Source of the DNA: Austropuccinia psidii | Taxonomy: Eukaryota > Basidiomycota > Pucciniomycetes > Pucciniales > Sphaerophragmiaceae | Direction: 5' to 3' | Assembly (NCBI GenBank): GCA_023105745.1 | Contig: JALGQZ010000004.1 | Span: forward strand, 66,146,612 to 66,210,611 | Length of the DNA stretch: 64,000 bases | In this document: positions 32,803 through 46,081 of the stretch, piece after piece | How positions within the stretch are numbered: the first letter of the stretch is position 1 | Layout of the letters: every line of letters starts with the position of its first letter | Program-made: the position numbers and the translations under genes | The notes under the pieces: generated by a model | The model's database searches: none | The model's input: the letters and a program-made list of their open reading frames with translations, nothing else | Told to the model about the DNA's origin: nothing

Positions 32803-34020
32803 ATGACTATTGTTCATAAATCTGGTAATATTCATAAAAATGCAGATGGTCTTAGCAGATGGGCTCTAGCAAATACCCCTGACAGTCCAGCATGGGTACC
32901 ACAAGAAGAACACCATATAGAAGGAATATGTGTTACAGACATTGGCACAGAATTCTTTAACCAAGTTAAAGAAAGCTATAAGATAGACAAAAACTGCCAT
33001 ATCTTAAGCCAACTTCTAATGAAAGACTTCAAAGACCCATCACTTTCATCAAAGCTAGATGAAACATGGAAAAAGGCATATGATGAAGGAAGATTTCACC
33101 TCCTTGATGGAATCCTTTACCATAGAACAAAACACACAAGTGTTATGGCCTTAACAGATAGAACCCTGATAAACACTATTTTACATGAGTGTCATGATAG
33201 TGTTGCAGCTGGACACCTTTCAGAAGACAGAACACTAGAGAGGGTGAAAACCTGCTCTTGGTGGCCAAATTGGAAGAAAGATCTTATAGAATACTGCCAA
33301 ACCTGTGACAGATGTCAAAAGGCCAACAGAGCCACAGGAAAGAAATTTGGAATGATGATCCAAATCCAAGAACCAAAATCTCCTTGGGAAATAGTTCATA
33401 TGGATTGGGTAACAGCATTACCTCCAGGAGGAGACAGAAGCTATAATGCATGCCTAGTATTGGTTTACAGGTATAGCAAACCTCCCATGTTCCTACCATG
33501 TCATAAAGATGACAAAGCTATGGACACAGCCATAATGATATGGAATAAAGTTATTAGCCATACAGGCTTATTCGAGAATATCATAAGTGACAGAGACCCA
33601 AAGTTCACTTCAGCATTATGTACAAATCTCCATAACTTGTTTGGGACAAAGTTATCATTCTCAACAGCTTACCATCCTCAAACTGATGGTTTAGCAGAAA
33701 GAATGATACAGACCTTAGAGGACATGATCAGAAGATTCTGTGCTTATGGGCTAGAATTTGAAGATTCTGATGGTTTTACCCATGATTGGTGTACACTAAT
33801 ACCAGCTCTTGAACTGGCATATAAAACATCAATCCATTCTTCTACTGGAAAAATACCAGCAATGCTAGAAAAAGGTTGGAATCCAAGACTTCCTTATGAT
33901 ACCCTCAAAAAGGACTTAGTGGATATACATCCAACAGCAAGCAGTTTTAAGATAATGCTTGACAAGGCAAGACACCATGCAAAAAGATGTATGCAAGACT
34001 CTTTCAAATATGCAAAATAA
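32803..34020 (+). pseudogene. C integrase
   Basis: 405 codons in the same frame as the reverse transcriptase. RNase H tail (KNADGLSRW), zinc-binding [12 protein letters not shown] and CQTCDRC, catalytic Asp (VHMDWVT), Asp (IISDRDPKF) and Glu (GLAERMIQ). Where B has IVDRFSK this copy has LVYRYSK (TAC at 33466-33468), and SALC replaces a Trp position seen as EFW in B. It ends at TAA (34018-34020) at a position where B has Gln. Confidence 0.92.
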
Positions 34021-34065
34021 AGATGGGATAAAAATCATAAGCCACCTGATTTCAAAATAAGAGAC

Positions 34066-34496
34066 TTGGTCCTAGTATCAACCCTTAATTTCAATAGCAT
34101 AAAAGGCCCAAAGAAATTAAAAGATTCCTTTGCAGGACCATTTATGATAAAAGCACTTCATGGACCCAATGCTGTGCAATTGGAACTCACAGGTGAACTA
34201 ATGAACAAACACCCAACTTTCCCTGTAAGTCTGATAAAAACTTACAGCTCAAGTGACAAGGAGTTATTTCCACTAAGATATAAACCCCCACTTGAAATTA
34301 CCCCTTGGCAGAAGGAGAGGAAAAGAAAATAGTAAAAGTCCTTAAAGAAAGGAGGACAAGAAACAAAAAAGAAAGAGAATACCCTGTAAGTTATAGAAAT
34401 TCAACTCAAGAAGATGAATGGCTACTTGAGAAAGATATAACAAATTCTGATAAACTACTAAGAAGGTTCAGACATGAAAGAAAACCTGAAAAATAG
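34066..34496 (+). pseudogene. C integrase C-terminus and chromodomain-like module
   Basis: 34066-34332 continues the frame with the GPY/F-type module (KDSFAGPFMIKALHG, HPTFPVSLIKTY). A frameshift near 34310-34330 moves the rest into 34305-34496, where YPVSYRNSTQEDEWLLEKDI resembles the chromodomain-like end of B (YLVRFKNQTADKDKWLAE). The stop is TAG at 34494. After it comes ~115 bp with a purine-rich tract (GGTGGTAGGGAA) at the 3' LTR edge. Confidence 0.8.
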
Positions 34497-34614
34497 AAAA
34501 GCTAAGGATTATTGAGCTTCAAAACTAACAAGGTCTATTGAAGAGGTAGGACAGTTGATGATACCCTAATTACACATATCAGATTGTGGTACAATCTTTT
34601 TTGGTGGTAGGGAA

Positions 34615-36576
34615 TGTGAACCTTTGACATATGACCACATACCCAAAAAAGGTCACAAGAAACATTTAATATAATTATACATTAAAAATAATTACCTTAA
34701 AACCACAAAAATACCATAAATTGGCACAAAACTTGGTTTAACTTAAACTCCAATTAATAAACATGTGAAATAAATTATACCATTGGATTCCCCATGGTAA
34801 AATACACATATACCATTTTTATGGCATATCTGTAAAGTCAATATTTAATAAGTTATAAGTAATAATACCTTATAAAAAACACAAATCCTTATTTATTTCA
34901 AAGACCAATGAAACAACATGTGAAATGAATGGGACCATTGGATCCTCCATAAAAATCCACATATAAAACAATTAGGAAGCTAAGCCTCAAAATCGATACT
35001 TAAGGAATTAACCTGAATATATGCACTTTTTTGGTCAACACATATATTCAAGGATTTTAGCTAATATCTCTTGAAATATGCATGATAGAGTGATGAACCA
35101 AAGTTAAACTCATCACGTAATTACTGTAATAATACAGAAATGAAGTTCATTTCACAAGCTATAAACAAAGTTGAAACCTGTAAGGAATTATTGATTAAAA
35201 TCAACAGAGCTGTTGACCACTTTGTTGTGAAAGTGGTCCAGACTTAAAAGAAAGTAGACAGTTGGATTCTACTAGTTCATTAGTGAAGAATGATGTATTT
35301 TCTATTATAATATTCAAGGTATAACCCCTTGAAATCATAGTTTGAAGTTTAAAATATTAAATTTCGACAGAAAAGATGAGTTACAAGAAAAATCATCAAA
35401 AATAGAGTATTGATGATGTAATAAAATCCTCTTGGCAAAATAATGATATTATGCCAAGCTATTAGAATTCACTCTCTGAATTGCTGTAGCGTGTACATCT
35501 TAAAAGTTATTAAGGATCAAAGTTTGAGCTTAATTTGATCATTTACAATCACTCACTGTAACCTTAAATTAAACTTAACAGTCATATGAGTGATTAAATT
35601 GGTGAATAATATTAGTTTATGATTAAAAACAATAAAATCCACAAATTTTGGGATTCTGCCAAGCCTTTGACGTCATCAAACTTAGAGCTATAGTGATAAC
35701 TCTAAATAATGGCGTAATAATGATGTAATATGGTTTGATCATGATGTAATCATCACCAAACCTTAAAATATTGATCAATTCCAGTGGATATGATCAGTAC
35801 ACGTCTAATAGAAGCCTGTTGGACTCTAGGAGGGAGGTATTTACTATAAATAGAGCTGCTTTTACTCTGTTTTCCCCTCAGACGCATCAAAAACATTAAA
35901 TCAATTAAATTAAAAGGTAATATCTTTCTTCCTTATATATAAATATTTTATATTATTAAAGACCAAAGATCATCTTATTATAATCATCAATTTTGACGTG
36001 ATTAAATCATTTATTTAATTGTTTTGGCTAAAAATCTCTCTAAAATCTCATTTCCACGCAAAAATCAAGAATATTTGTAATTTTCCCTATTTTTTTTTGT
36101 GAATACAATTTGGATAAGTTGTATTTGCATTATTTGGCGTAAAATATTTCAAAATTATTCTATTAAGTATTAAAAGTAGGTTATTTTCTCTTATTATAAT
36201 AATTTTCTCTTTATTATTACTTTAATAATTCTTTAATTAATATAAATAGTATTTATATTAATTTATAACTTTAATATTGGCAATATTCTTGTTATTAATT
36301 GTTTTTTATTAATAAAAACAATTTCTTACGCCTTTATTATTTGTTTTCAACAATAATAACGTTCTATTAAATATATTAATTATTTTATATTAATATATTA
36401 ATTTTATTATATTATCATATTTAATTGATAATATAATTACTTTTACGCCATAGTTATAATAATTTTTTATTATTATAATTATTTTTATCTTATTTATTTC
36501 ATTTATAAGGACATTCATAGTACAATAAGTAAAATATTAGTAATTTTCACTTATTTTTTCATCGTCAAACCTTACA
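34615..36576 (+). repeat. 3' LTR of C
   Basis: 1962 bp, TGTGAACCTTTGAC to AAACCTTACA; differs from the 5' LTR by scattered substitutions and small indels, including extra bases near 35725-35750. Confidence 0.93.
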
Positions 36577-37122
36577 AAGTTAATGTATTTATGGCAATTT
36601 GTTAACTTTTAAAAAAAGCAAAAATGCATATAGAATTGATATGTAACAGTAATCAATATCTATTAATAATAATATTACTCATATTAAAGCTATCAGTTAA
36701 TACAAATACTATTTATATTAGTATTGGAATTATTACAAATAATGATAAGAGGAAACAACCTACTTTTCACACTTAGGACAATAATTTTGAATGTTTTTAA
36801 ACCTAAGAATATAAATAAAAGTTATTGAAATTTTATTTAAAATAAAAAATGGAGTGAATTACAAATTACACCATGTTTGCATGGGCTTGGAAATTTTTAA
36901 AAGAAGCTAATCAATTAAATAAAAATTTAATGTAATCAAATATCAAATAGCAAGTAATTTAAGATAAACTTTGGTATCTAATAATATAAGATTTTTATAT
37001 TAATTAATAAAGAGATTTACCTTTTATTCATTTTTTATTGTTTTTGTTGTGTCTGAGGGGGGAAATAGAGGAAGAAGTGGTCCTTTTATGGTAGAGATAC
37101 TTTCTTCTAGTTTCCAGATACC

Positions 37123-38486
37123 TGTCACAACCATGGCAATTCATCCCCTTGGACTTCAATATGGCATATCAATGCCACGTCCAATATATGGCAATTTGGC
37201 CATATCCATAAATCATTGGCCAAATTGGCCATCTCACCTCATTTGGCTTTTTATGGCCATTTCATCATCTGGGCCCAACTTGGGCCCTTCACCGTCATCA
37301 GGTGTTTCTCTACTTTTGGGCAATTTTGGTATTTCCCAGTCAACAGGGGAAATACAGCCCAAGAAGCTGTATTTGGCTTTAAATACAGTTTCTGCGCATT
37401 TGCGCGCATTGCGCAAATACAGTTTTAAGGCTGTATGAGCTTTCTTTGGCCAAATACCTCAAAAGACACTCTGACACCTCTGAAGCCCTCCAAAACCAAA
37501 TTTCACCAGTATCCTCCTGGCGTCATCTCTAAAGACGTATGGCCATTTTCAACCTCCAATAACCAAAATGCCATATATGGTGTTATACACCATTATGCAT
37601 CTTTTTTCAGCAGCAATCCACTGGCGGCAATATCATCTGGTTATTTCAACCTTCCATCAGGCCATCCAGTCACTTCATCAAGAGGATTCATCAAGGCTCA
37701 AGGGCAAGTGTCAAAACATCAAATACCAATGACACCATCAAGCAGTCATTGGTTATTCTCACTCCAAGTATTCCTTCCAAGGGAATAATGTCAATTCATT
37801 CTCAAGGTGTATTCAAGAGGCAGTGCCAAAAGGAGTTGTCAAGTGTCAAAGATCCGCTCAATCCATCTTGGCAACCACCTTCATTTCAATACAGTCTGGA
37901 TCCATCAAGAACTGTATTTCACTTTAAAGTGTGGGAAATTAATTAAACCCATTTCAATTTCAATATTAGCCAGCTGTATCAATTCCCAAAACAATCAATA
38001 CAGCCTCAAGGATCAATACAGATCAGTTTTCAGCCTGAAGAACTCAAGCTCCCAACTTTCCACATATACCAGCTACCCTTTCCACCCTGGGGGGTTTTCC
38101 CCCAGTTAATTAATATACTTTGATTTAATTTTATCTTTATTTCCTTTTTATTTTAGTTAAGCAAATACTGATATTATTAAGTCAGTCATTTAGCACTTTT
38201 CTCTTTCTCTTTCTTTTCCTGTCAATGGATATTTGGTGGTCATATCCTTACTAATTCCATTATTCATTTTTGGCAGGTTGAAACAGTGATTAAGGACTTA
38301 ATTGGTTGGCTCTTTGGCCATTTGGCTTCCCTTTCCTCTTTGCATCTCATCTTGTACCTGCATATCCTTTAGAGGAATTCATTCTTATTATTTTTATTCT
38401 TCATTCTTTTGGAGTCTTCCAAGTGAGTTCCCTGAATGCTGAGTGCCAGGCGACTCTTGTATTTCTGTCCAAGAGCCCCTGTGGTA
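37123..38486 (+). repeat. 5' LTR of A2
   Basis: 1364 bp, TGTCACAACCATGG to CCCCTGTGGTA (GACA changed to GGTA). Holds the hairpin and AGTTAATTAATATA (about 38103-38117), complementary to the adjacent PBS TTATATTAATTAACTCA (from 38487). Confidence 0.9.
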
Positions 38487-39258
38487 TTATATTAATTAAC
38501 TCATAATTTCTTTTCATTCAGTTCATTCGTTCTTTATAATTTCATTCACTCATTTCATCGAAATTATGATTCTTTTACGCTTATGAACTTAATGATTCTA
38601 TGTGACCTCTCAATTTTCTTTCATTCATTCTTCATTTTGAAAATTGAAAGCTGACCCATTTTTATTTTTGTTATTCTTTTTAGAATATTTTTCAAATCAT
38701 CAAATTTTTATTCAATTCATAATTAAGGCGTCATCTTGATTTTCTTTGATTTTCAAATTTTTCATCAAGATATTCAGACACATTCTTCACATAAAGATTC
38801 ATAATTGATTCATTCATCAAGAATGTTGGTTTTTAAAGAAGAACTCACTTTATTTTGATTGATTGATTGATTTGAAATATTTGATATTGACCTCAAGAAA
38901 ATTGATTGACCTGAAGATTTCATTGATTCTGCTGATTTTTTCACATCAAGAATTTTGACATAAATTGATTTTTCTTCAAGATTTCATTCAATTGATATAT
39001 TTTTGAAAGATTTTGATTTTGATTGATTTTATTCATTGATTGATTGACTTGAAGATCTCATTTTGATTTGATTCATTGATTTACTTCAAGACATTGATTT
39101 GATTTTGACTTCAAGACTTCATTTGATTTTGATTTATTGACGTACTTGAAGATTTTCATTTTGATTTATTGATTTTCCTCAAGATTTGATTGTTGACTCT
39201 TTTAACTTCAAGAAAATTTTGATTTTAATTCATTTATCTCAATTTTACTCCTGACATC
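38487..39258 (+). other. A2 5' leader
   Basis: PBS (38487-38503) followed by ~750 bp of T-rich low-complexity sequence with repeated TTGATT and CTTCAAGA, matching the leader of A1. No ORF. Confidence 0.75.
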
Positions 39259-40434
39259 ATGCCTGTTCAACATTCACCTCCGGCAAGACAGACAAGATAT
39301 CAGGCCAGAGCTCAAGCTGTTCTCACTCCAACTCCTAGAGCTCCTCTAGATGGCACCCCAGCAGTTCCTCAACTGAGGGCTCAATTAGATAGAGGACCCC
39401 ACATGGAAGGAGCAGCACCATCCAGGAAGGAAGGAAGAGGGCCAAGAAGATCATGTTCATTCTCAGGAGTAGATGGTGGATTCCCAGGACTTTCAAGGAC
39501 CATTTCCAAAGGTCCAGGTGAAGATGGTTAAGAGGAGGAGGAGAATTCTGTGGAAGAGGAAGAGTCTGATGGTACTTAAGGTGCTCCTGCTCCAGTGGAA
39601 GCATCCCAAGGTACTGGAGGACCAACTCTAGCCCAGTCTAATCAGCCTGTCTCTCATCAGTCTGAACCATCTCTATTGGCCATCATGCAGCAAATGACTC
39701 AGATTATGGCCAATCTTCAAGCAGCTTCATCTTCTGAAGCATCAAGACCACCAGCCTTCAAGACTCCATCTATGAAGGCACCAGGATGCTTTGATGGGAC
39801 TCAGCCCTTCAAAGTAAGAAGTTTCATTCAGTATTGTCAATTGATATTTCATAATGATCCGGCAAATTTCTCTCAAGACAGAAAGAAAGTTCTCTATGCC
39901 ACATCATTTCTTATTGGCAGGGCTGCAAAATGGATTGAGCCTTATCCTTCCAATCTCACCAATCAAGATTCAAATTACCTTCTCAACTCTTGGAAACTGT
40001 TTTAATCCCAACTCCTCACTTTGCTTGGGTATCCCAATGAAGCCAGAAAAGCAGAAGCTGAGCTGGATTCTTTAAGAATGAAAGAAGGTGGGCATGTATC
40101 CTTATACATTGCTGATTTCAAAAGTTTAGTCTCAAGAATCGGGGATTGGGGTGAAAGAGCTCTCATCCATCATTTCAGGAAGGGATTGCCATCCAGGATC
40201 TTGGATCAATTGGCCTCCCATCCTTCAAGAATTGACTCTCTTCAAGACTTAATGGACGTTACCCTGGAACTTGATACCAGGTACCATGAGAGGCAAAATG
40301 AAAAGAGTCATCATCAAGAGAAGAGGCCTGAAGCCTTGAAGTCAAGTTCTTCTCATCCTCAAAATTCTTTAAGCTCAAGTCAAAAGAAGAAGAAGAATTT
40401 TCAGAAGAGGGACAACCCCATTCTTCTTTGTTGA
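39259..40434 (+). pseudogene. A2 gag, broken by three nonsense codons
   Basis: One frame from MPVQHSPPARQTRYQ: 39259-39531, 39595-40005 and 40021-40434, separated by TAA codons at 39529, 39577 and 40003; A1 has Glu at all three positions. It carries the ~22 nt missing from A1, then the acidic stretch, the capsid-like core (GRAAKWIEPYPSNL) and the basic linker. A 1-bp deletion near 40415 and another in the zinc-knuckle region (about 40500) put the end out of frame. Confidence 0.88.
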
Positions 40435-40578
40435 ATAAAGATTTCAAGCTCATGAATTCTGAAAAAGAAAGAAGAATCAAGAAGGGTCTTTGTACCTATT
40501 GTGTTGGAAGCATAGTCTTGAGTCCTGTTTCAAAAGGCCTCAAAACAAGTTTACCCAACCGTCAGGCAAATTTCCCAT

Positions 40579-40590
40579 CCAGGGAAAAGC
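40579..40590 (+). promoter_or_regulatory. Predicted -1 frameshift site (A2)
   Basis: CAGGGAAAAGCC matches the A1 gag end; the heptamer GGGAAAA is kept, although the gag stop after it is TTA here instead of TGA. Confidence 0.6.
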
Positions 40591-40608
40591 CTTAGTGAAG
40601 ACCATGTT

Positions 40609-41175
40609 GTGTTCAATGGTCTTCACTGTTTTCCATCCAGAGCACAATTGTGCATTCTGAATACTTGTGTCAAGAATTCTCTTAAATTCTTTGTTTTTTC
40701 TTCTCTTTCTGATGTTTTTTACAGTATTCTCATTGATTCTGGTGCTACCAACTCATTTATTGCAAAGCAGTTTGTTCACAAGTATTCATTGACTACGTCA
40801 GGACTTCCAGAGAAGATTCCCCTCATCATTTTAAACTCCTTTGAGTCTCCTTCTTTATTTGTGACTCACCATACTAAATATATGGTTGAGCTCCCTTCCT
40901 TCCCAAGCTTTGAATGGGACTTTTTAGTCATTGATACTCCCAAGGGAGAAGACCTCATATTGGGCTTTGACTTTCTTAATCATTTTAATATGCTTATTGA
41001 TTGGAGGCAAGGATTGATCACCTTTAATTCTGATCATAAGGACTATAATGATCCTTCAATTTCTTTTAGTAATGACTTTTCTACTGCCAAATCATGTGCA
41101 GCTTTGGTTGGTGATTCTAGAACACCATCATTTCCATCTTCTGTCCATATTACTTCCGTTAATTCCCATCAGTAA
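40609..41175 (+). pseudogene. A2 pol start: protease
   Basis: 188 codons, starting in the extension after the frameshift site. The retropepsin motif is ILIDSGATNSFI with an intact Asp-Ser-Gly; the second half has [13 protein letters not shown]. It ends at TAA (41173-41175) where A1 has a Ser TCA. The frame continues at 41176. Confidence 0.88.
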
Positions 41176-41265
41176 TTCCTATCATCTAGAGATGAAGTCT
41201 TCAAAGAGATTCAAGATGTTGGAGAAGATAATTCTGTATCTTCACTTCATCTCTTCTTTGGGAAT

Positions 41266-42807
41266 ATGGACCTTCCACCTTCATCTTACCATGACTCCCT
41301 GGAGGAGTTGTGGGATGAAGAGGAAGAGCCAGAAGAAATAGAAACTGTGATGAAGGTTGTTCCTTCTGTTTATCACCAATACTTGGATGTATTTTCCAAG
41401 GTGAAAGCAGAGAAACTTCCTCCTCACCATGCCTGTGATCATCATATCGAGCTGGAGGGGTCTCTACCTCCAGCTGGGGTGATCTACTCTTTATCAAACC
41501 AAGAGTCAGATACACTCAGGGCCTACATTTCAGAGAATGTAGAGAAAGGTTTCATCTGGCCAAGCTCCTCTTCTACAGGAGCACCTGTTCTTTTTGTCAA
41601 AAAGAAAGATGGTGGCCTCTGTTTGTGTGTTGATTACCGCAAACTCAATGCTGTTACTAGGAAGAACAAGTATCCTGTTCCTCCTATGAATCAGCTTCTT
41701 ACTATTTTCAATGGTTCTTCTATCTTCTCCAAGATTGATTTGTGTGGTTCATATAACCTGCTCATAATCAAGGAGGGTGATGAACATTTGACATGTTTTA
41801 GAACTCAATATGGCAGCTATGAGTATTTGGTTATGCCATTTGGGCTCACCAATGCTCCTGCTTCTTTTCAAAATCTTGTCAATGATATTTTTTATGATCT
41901 CCTTTATGTTTATGTTGTGGTTTATTTGGATGACACTATGGTCTTTTCCAAATCTGAGGAAGAACATGTCACTCATGTGTCCACTGTTCTTTCCAGAATC
42001 AGAGCCAATAACCTCTTTTCTAAGGCGTCCAAATGCCTATTCCATGTTTCTAGTGTAGAGTATTTAGGTTATGTTGTTTCTTCTGAAGGCCTCAAGATGG
42101 ACCAAGCAAAAGTACAGCAAATTCTCAATTGGCCACCTCCAAGAAACCTCAAGGCTCTTCAATCATTCCTTGGCTTTGCCAGTTTTTACCGCCATTTAAT
42201 CAAGAATTATTCAAAGAAGATTAGTTCACTCACTAGTTTACTCAAGAAAGATTCCCGTTTTCCCCTCAATGAGGAAGCTCTTAGACAGTTTCATCAACTC
42301 AAAGAGGCATTCACCACTGCTCCAATCCTTTCTCATTTCAATCCTTCTCTACCCACCATTGTAGAGACCAATGCATCAGATTATGCCTTGGGTGCTGTAC
42401 TGAGTCAGGTCTCTGACTCAGGAAAACATCCCATTGCATTTGATAGCCGCAAGCTTCTCCCAGCTGAGCTTAATTATGAGATTAATGACAAGGAACTCCT
42501 TGGCATAGTCTGGGCTCTCAAGCGCTGGAGGGCTTTCCTTCTTTCAATTTCTTCCCCCTTTGAAGTTCTCACCAATCATTCATCTCTTCAATATTTTATG
42601 TCTTCAAAGATTCTCACTCGCCGTCAAGCCCGCTGGGATGAATTTTTATCTGAATTCCATTTCTCAATCACTTACCGCCCTGGCCTCCTGGCCACCCTTT
42701 CAGATGCCTTTTCACGTCGGGACAACGTTTACCCAGAGAGGGGGGAGGATTTCATTAGCAAGAATCTAATGAACTATCAGAAGATAATCAAGCAAGATGA
42801 GATTTAA
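41266..42807 (+). pseudogene. A2 reverse transcriptase and RNase H
   Basis: 513 codons in the pol frame. An acidic spacer, then reverse transcriptase with [11 protein letters not shown] and YLDD (41923-41934), and RNase H. The first RNase H catalytic residue is changed: ETNASDYALG (AAT at 42370-42372) against [10 protein letters not shown] in A1, so RNase H activity is probably lost. The Glu codon that is a stop in A1 (IHDK-stop) is intact here. It ends at TAA (42805-42807), Gln in A1. Confidence 0.92.
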
Positions 42808-42831
42808 GCCTCAACGTTTTTTGCAGTCAAG

Positions 42832-43557
42832 GTGGATTCATTTTCAAATTTGATTGATTCAATTCAGAAGGCAGTGTGGCAAGATTCTCAATACAGAAGT
42901 GTCCTTGAAGATTTGGGTAAAGGTAAATCTGTCCAAGATTTTTCTCTTGATTCCTCTTCCAAACTTCTCCTTTTCAAAGATTGGGTGGTGGTCCCAAATG
43001 ACCCCACAATTCAACTCAATATACTTCAAAAGCAGCATGACTCTCCTCTAGCTGGACACCCTGGCCAAGAGAAGACTCTCAAGCTTTTCAAGCGGGATTT
43101 CCACTGGTCTGGCATGACTCAATTTATCAAGGATTATGTATCATCCTGCCAACAGTGTTCAAGAAACAAAGATATTCATCACAAGAAGATTGGACTCCTC
43201 AAGCCTCTTCCAATTCCAAGTGGTCCTTGGATTTGTCTTTCAATGGATCTCATCACTCAATTGCCACTGTCCAATTCCTTTGACTCAATCCTTGTCATAG
43301 TGGACAGATTCTCAAAAATGGCAGTTTTTATTCCAAAAATGTCTTCGATCACTTCACTATATTTGGCCCATTTATTAATCAAGAATATTTTCTCAAAGCA
43401 TGGCCTTCCCTCAAGCATTGTTAGTGATAGAGGTTCTCTTTTTGTTTCTTCCTTTTGGACCAATTTTTGTCATCAGCTCAAGATTTCAAGAGATCTGTCA
43501 ACTGCTTATCATCCAGAAACTGATGGACAGACAGAGAGGGTAAATCAGATACTATAA
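42832..43557 (+). pseudogene. A2 integrase, N-terminal part
   Basis: 241 codons: zinc-binding QHDSPLAGHPG and CQQCSRNK, catalytic LSMDLITQLP and IVSDRGSLF, then GQTERVNQIL ending at TAA (43555-43557), Glu in A1. Residues around the active site are otherwise as in A1. Confidence 0.9.
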
Positions 43558-43569
43558 CAGTACCTTCAG

Positions 43570-44310
43570 ATGTATGTCAGTTATCATCAAGATGATTGGA
43601 ACACCTGGCTCCCTCTGGCTGCATTTGCCTACAATAACTCTGACCACTCTTCAACAAAACAATCACCGTTCTTCACTGTTTATGGAAGAGATCCACAACT
43701 TGACTCAGTTCACATCACTCAAGATACTCCTGCTGGAAATCTATCAACAAAATTCCAATCAGTACAGCAAGATGTCAAGAGAGAACTTGAAGTTTCCATA
43801 AACAGGTTTAAGAGGTATGCAGATAAAAGTAGAGCAAGTCCACCTGTTTTCAATCCTGGTGACATGGTATGGCTTTCTTCCAAGAACATCAAATCAACTA
43901 GACCCAACAAAAAACTGTCTGGAAGATGGTTGGGTCCTTTTCCAATCTTGAAGAAAGTCAGCACTCATGCCTACCACCTCAAGCTTCCATCTCAATGGAA
44001 ATTCATCCACCCAGTCTTCCATATATCCCTCCTGGAACCAGTCAAGACATCAACAATCCCAAATTGGAATCAAGAGCCTCCTCCTCCAATCATCATTGAA
44101 GAAGAAGAGGAATGGGAAGTCTCTCAAATACTGGACTCAAAGCTCAAGAGAGTAAAATTATGGTATCTGGTGGAATGGGAAGGTTTCAGTGAAGACCCAG
44201 AAAGATCCACTTGGGAACCAACTGAAAACCTCAAGAATTGTCCTGAACTTGTCAAAGATTTTCATTCATTATATCCTGACAAGCCTGGGCACAATTCTTC
44301 AAGAGCTTGA
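43570..44310 (+). pseudogene. A2 integrase C-terminus and chromodomain
   Basis: 246 codons: the end of the integrase core, the GPF module (RWLGPFPILKKV), a Pro-Pro-Pro-Pro and Glu-rich linker and the chromodomain (WEVSQILDSKLKR, LWYLVEWEGFSEDPE, STWEP). No break inside. After its stop comes ~340 bp of 3' untranslated region until element B. Confidence 0.9.
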
Positions 44311-44649
44311 TTATTCATGGTGCTTGGTGGGGAGAGGAATTACCAAAAGTAAGTCCCACTCCTGGCATGCACCTTTAGGGGTATTCTACTCTTCTTTGTG
44401 TTGTAAGCATCACCTTGGCCACTCTGTGAGCACTTTGCAATTTTAGACACAGATATTGGCATGTCTTTCAACTTGATCTCCAATCTTATGGCCATTATCA
44501 CTTGGGACAATGGGCCATTCACTTTTCAATTCATTTTAGAGATTCCAAATTCAAATTCATTCCTTCAACATTTTTATTTTTTATTTTTATGGCACTGGCG
44601 GGAGTGGTAACTACCAAAAGTAAGTTCCTCTCCTGGTGTGCACTTCCCT

Positions 44650-46081
44650 TGTCAGCCTGTGACTCAAAACCAGAGCACAAGCATGACAGCCAAAATACCA
44701 TAAACCAATGGTGTAGCCAAGATACCACCAAAACATGGAACTGAGCCAAATTAGCTCAAAAGGTATCAAACGAAAGAAGAAACTCACCTCTTCCTGAAAA
44801 TATAAGTCCCATTACCATAGGACAAGAAATAACAAAGTTATTCCTGCTCAAAGTTATTGCTGAGCATAAACCTTAATTTTCACCTCTCATCTAAAATCTA
44901 GAAGGAGAGGCTTAACCCCATCAAATGGGTATTCAAAATGAAGCTCTAAGCCAGGGCTATCTAATGGTGATAGCCAAACTGAGCTAGCACCAGTATTACT
45001 TGAGTTATGGTCAAATTCAGACCAAATAAGGGTGAACAAAACATTCACCTCTCATCTAACTTTTACAGTTTTAGTGTGAGATACTTAAAGTGGGGTCTTT
45101 TTGGAAAGAGCACAATCAGGGCTATCTGATGGTGCCATCCATTTCCTCATAGCTCAACTACAACAGAAGTTATTGGCCAAACAAGCATAATACAGCTTTT
45201 GCCCAGACCACGCCAATGTACAAAAATACTTGTACATAGGATAACTTTGTCATATTTAATGATAACCATGTCAAGTTGGGTACCATTGTGTAGAGCTCAT
45301 ACAGAGCTATTCAATGAACCAATTTTGAGCTTGATATCTAAAAAACTGACAGAGCTATGACCACTCTAAGGTCAACATCCCACCTGCTGTCACATACAGC
45401 CTTACCATGGGATAATATCCCATAACCATGAATATGAGGTGTCAAATAGACAAAGAAGCATGTTTTTACTTCAATACCTCATATTTCAGTCAATACTGGG
45501 GTCCCATACAGTTTCTGTACAGCATTCTACGCGTCATACACGTCAGAATCAGGCTGTGAGGTCTCCAGATGAAAATTTTCACCCTGTATTGGTGAAAACC
45601 GCCCAGATGTGGTTTCAAAACCACATCTGAGCCCAATACAGGGTATACAGGTTGTTTGCAAACCACAAGCCTGTCATAGAGAGTGAAAAATCTTCACTTC
45701 CTCTACGTGGAAAGGTCTAGTAGCCTTTCCACCTCAATTTCAGGATAAAAGGAGGGCTTTTCACAGTCAAAAGCCTTTCCTCATCCTGCTCTTGAATAAC
45801 CTATGTAGTAAACTGTCAAAAACAGTTTTAATCTTGGTTAATAATCAGGTATAATTCTAAGTTTTAATTATTGTAGTCTTTGATTATTGTAACCCAACAG
45901 ATAAAGCTGCACCCAGGGCTTTCAACAGCGCTCACCACCACTATAACCACTATAGTAAAGCCCTTTAAATTTATTCTTAATCATCTCAAAGCCTTCTTAA
46001 AAAGCATTTTTACCGTGTCACAAACATAGTTTGAGTTGTAAATAGCCTACACTACCACTCTTTCATAGTTTCATCCTGAAA
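44650..46081 (+). repeat. 5' LTR of B
   Basis: 1432 bp, TGTCAGCCTGTGACTC to ATCCTGAAA (ACA in the other copies, a C-to-A change). Has a 16-bp segment (TTCCTGCTCAAAGTTA) missing from the 3' LTR. Confidence 0.93.

Larger units (their letters stand above)
26025..36576 (+). mobile_element. C: full-length Ty3/gypsy element
   Basis: LTRs 26025-27955 and 34615-36576 flank gag-pol with a C-terminal chromodomain-like module. The target site is AGGTT on the left and AAGTT on the right, one mismatch. The LTRs differ by roughly 6 percent over the first 200 bp by eye. Coding capacity is lost through stops at 29226, 29535, 31173, 32788 and 34018, a G-run frameshift near 31422 and another near 34310-34330. 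It is inserted in an LTR of its own family. Confidence 0.93.
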
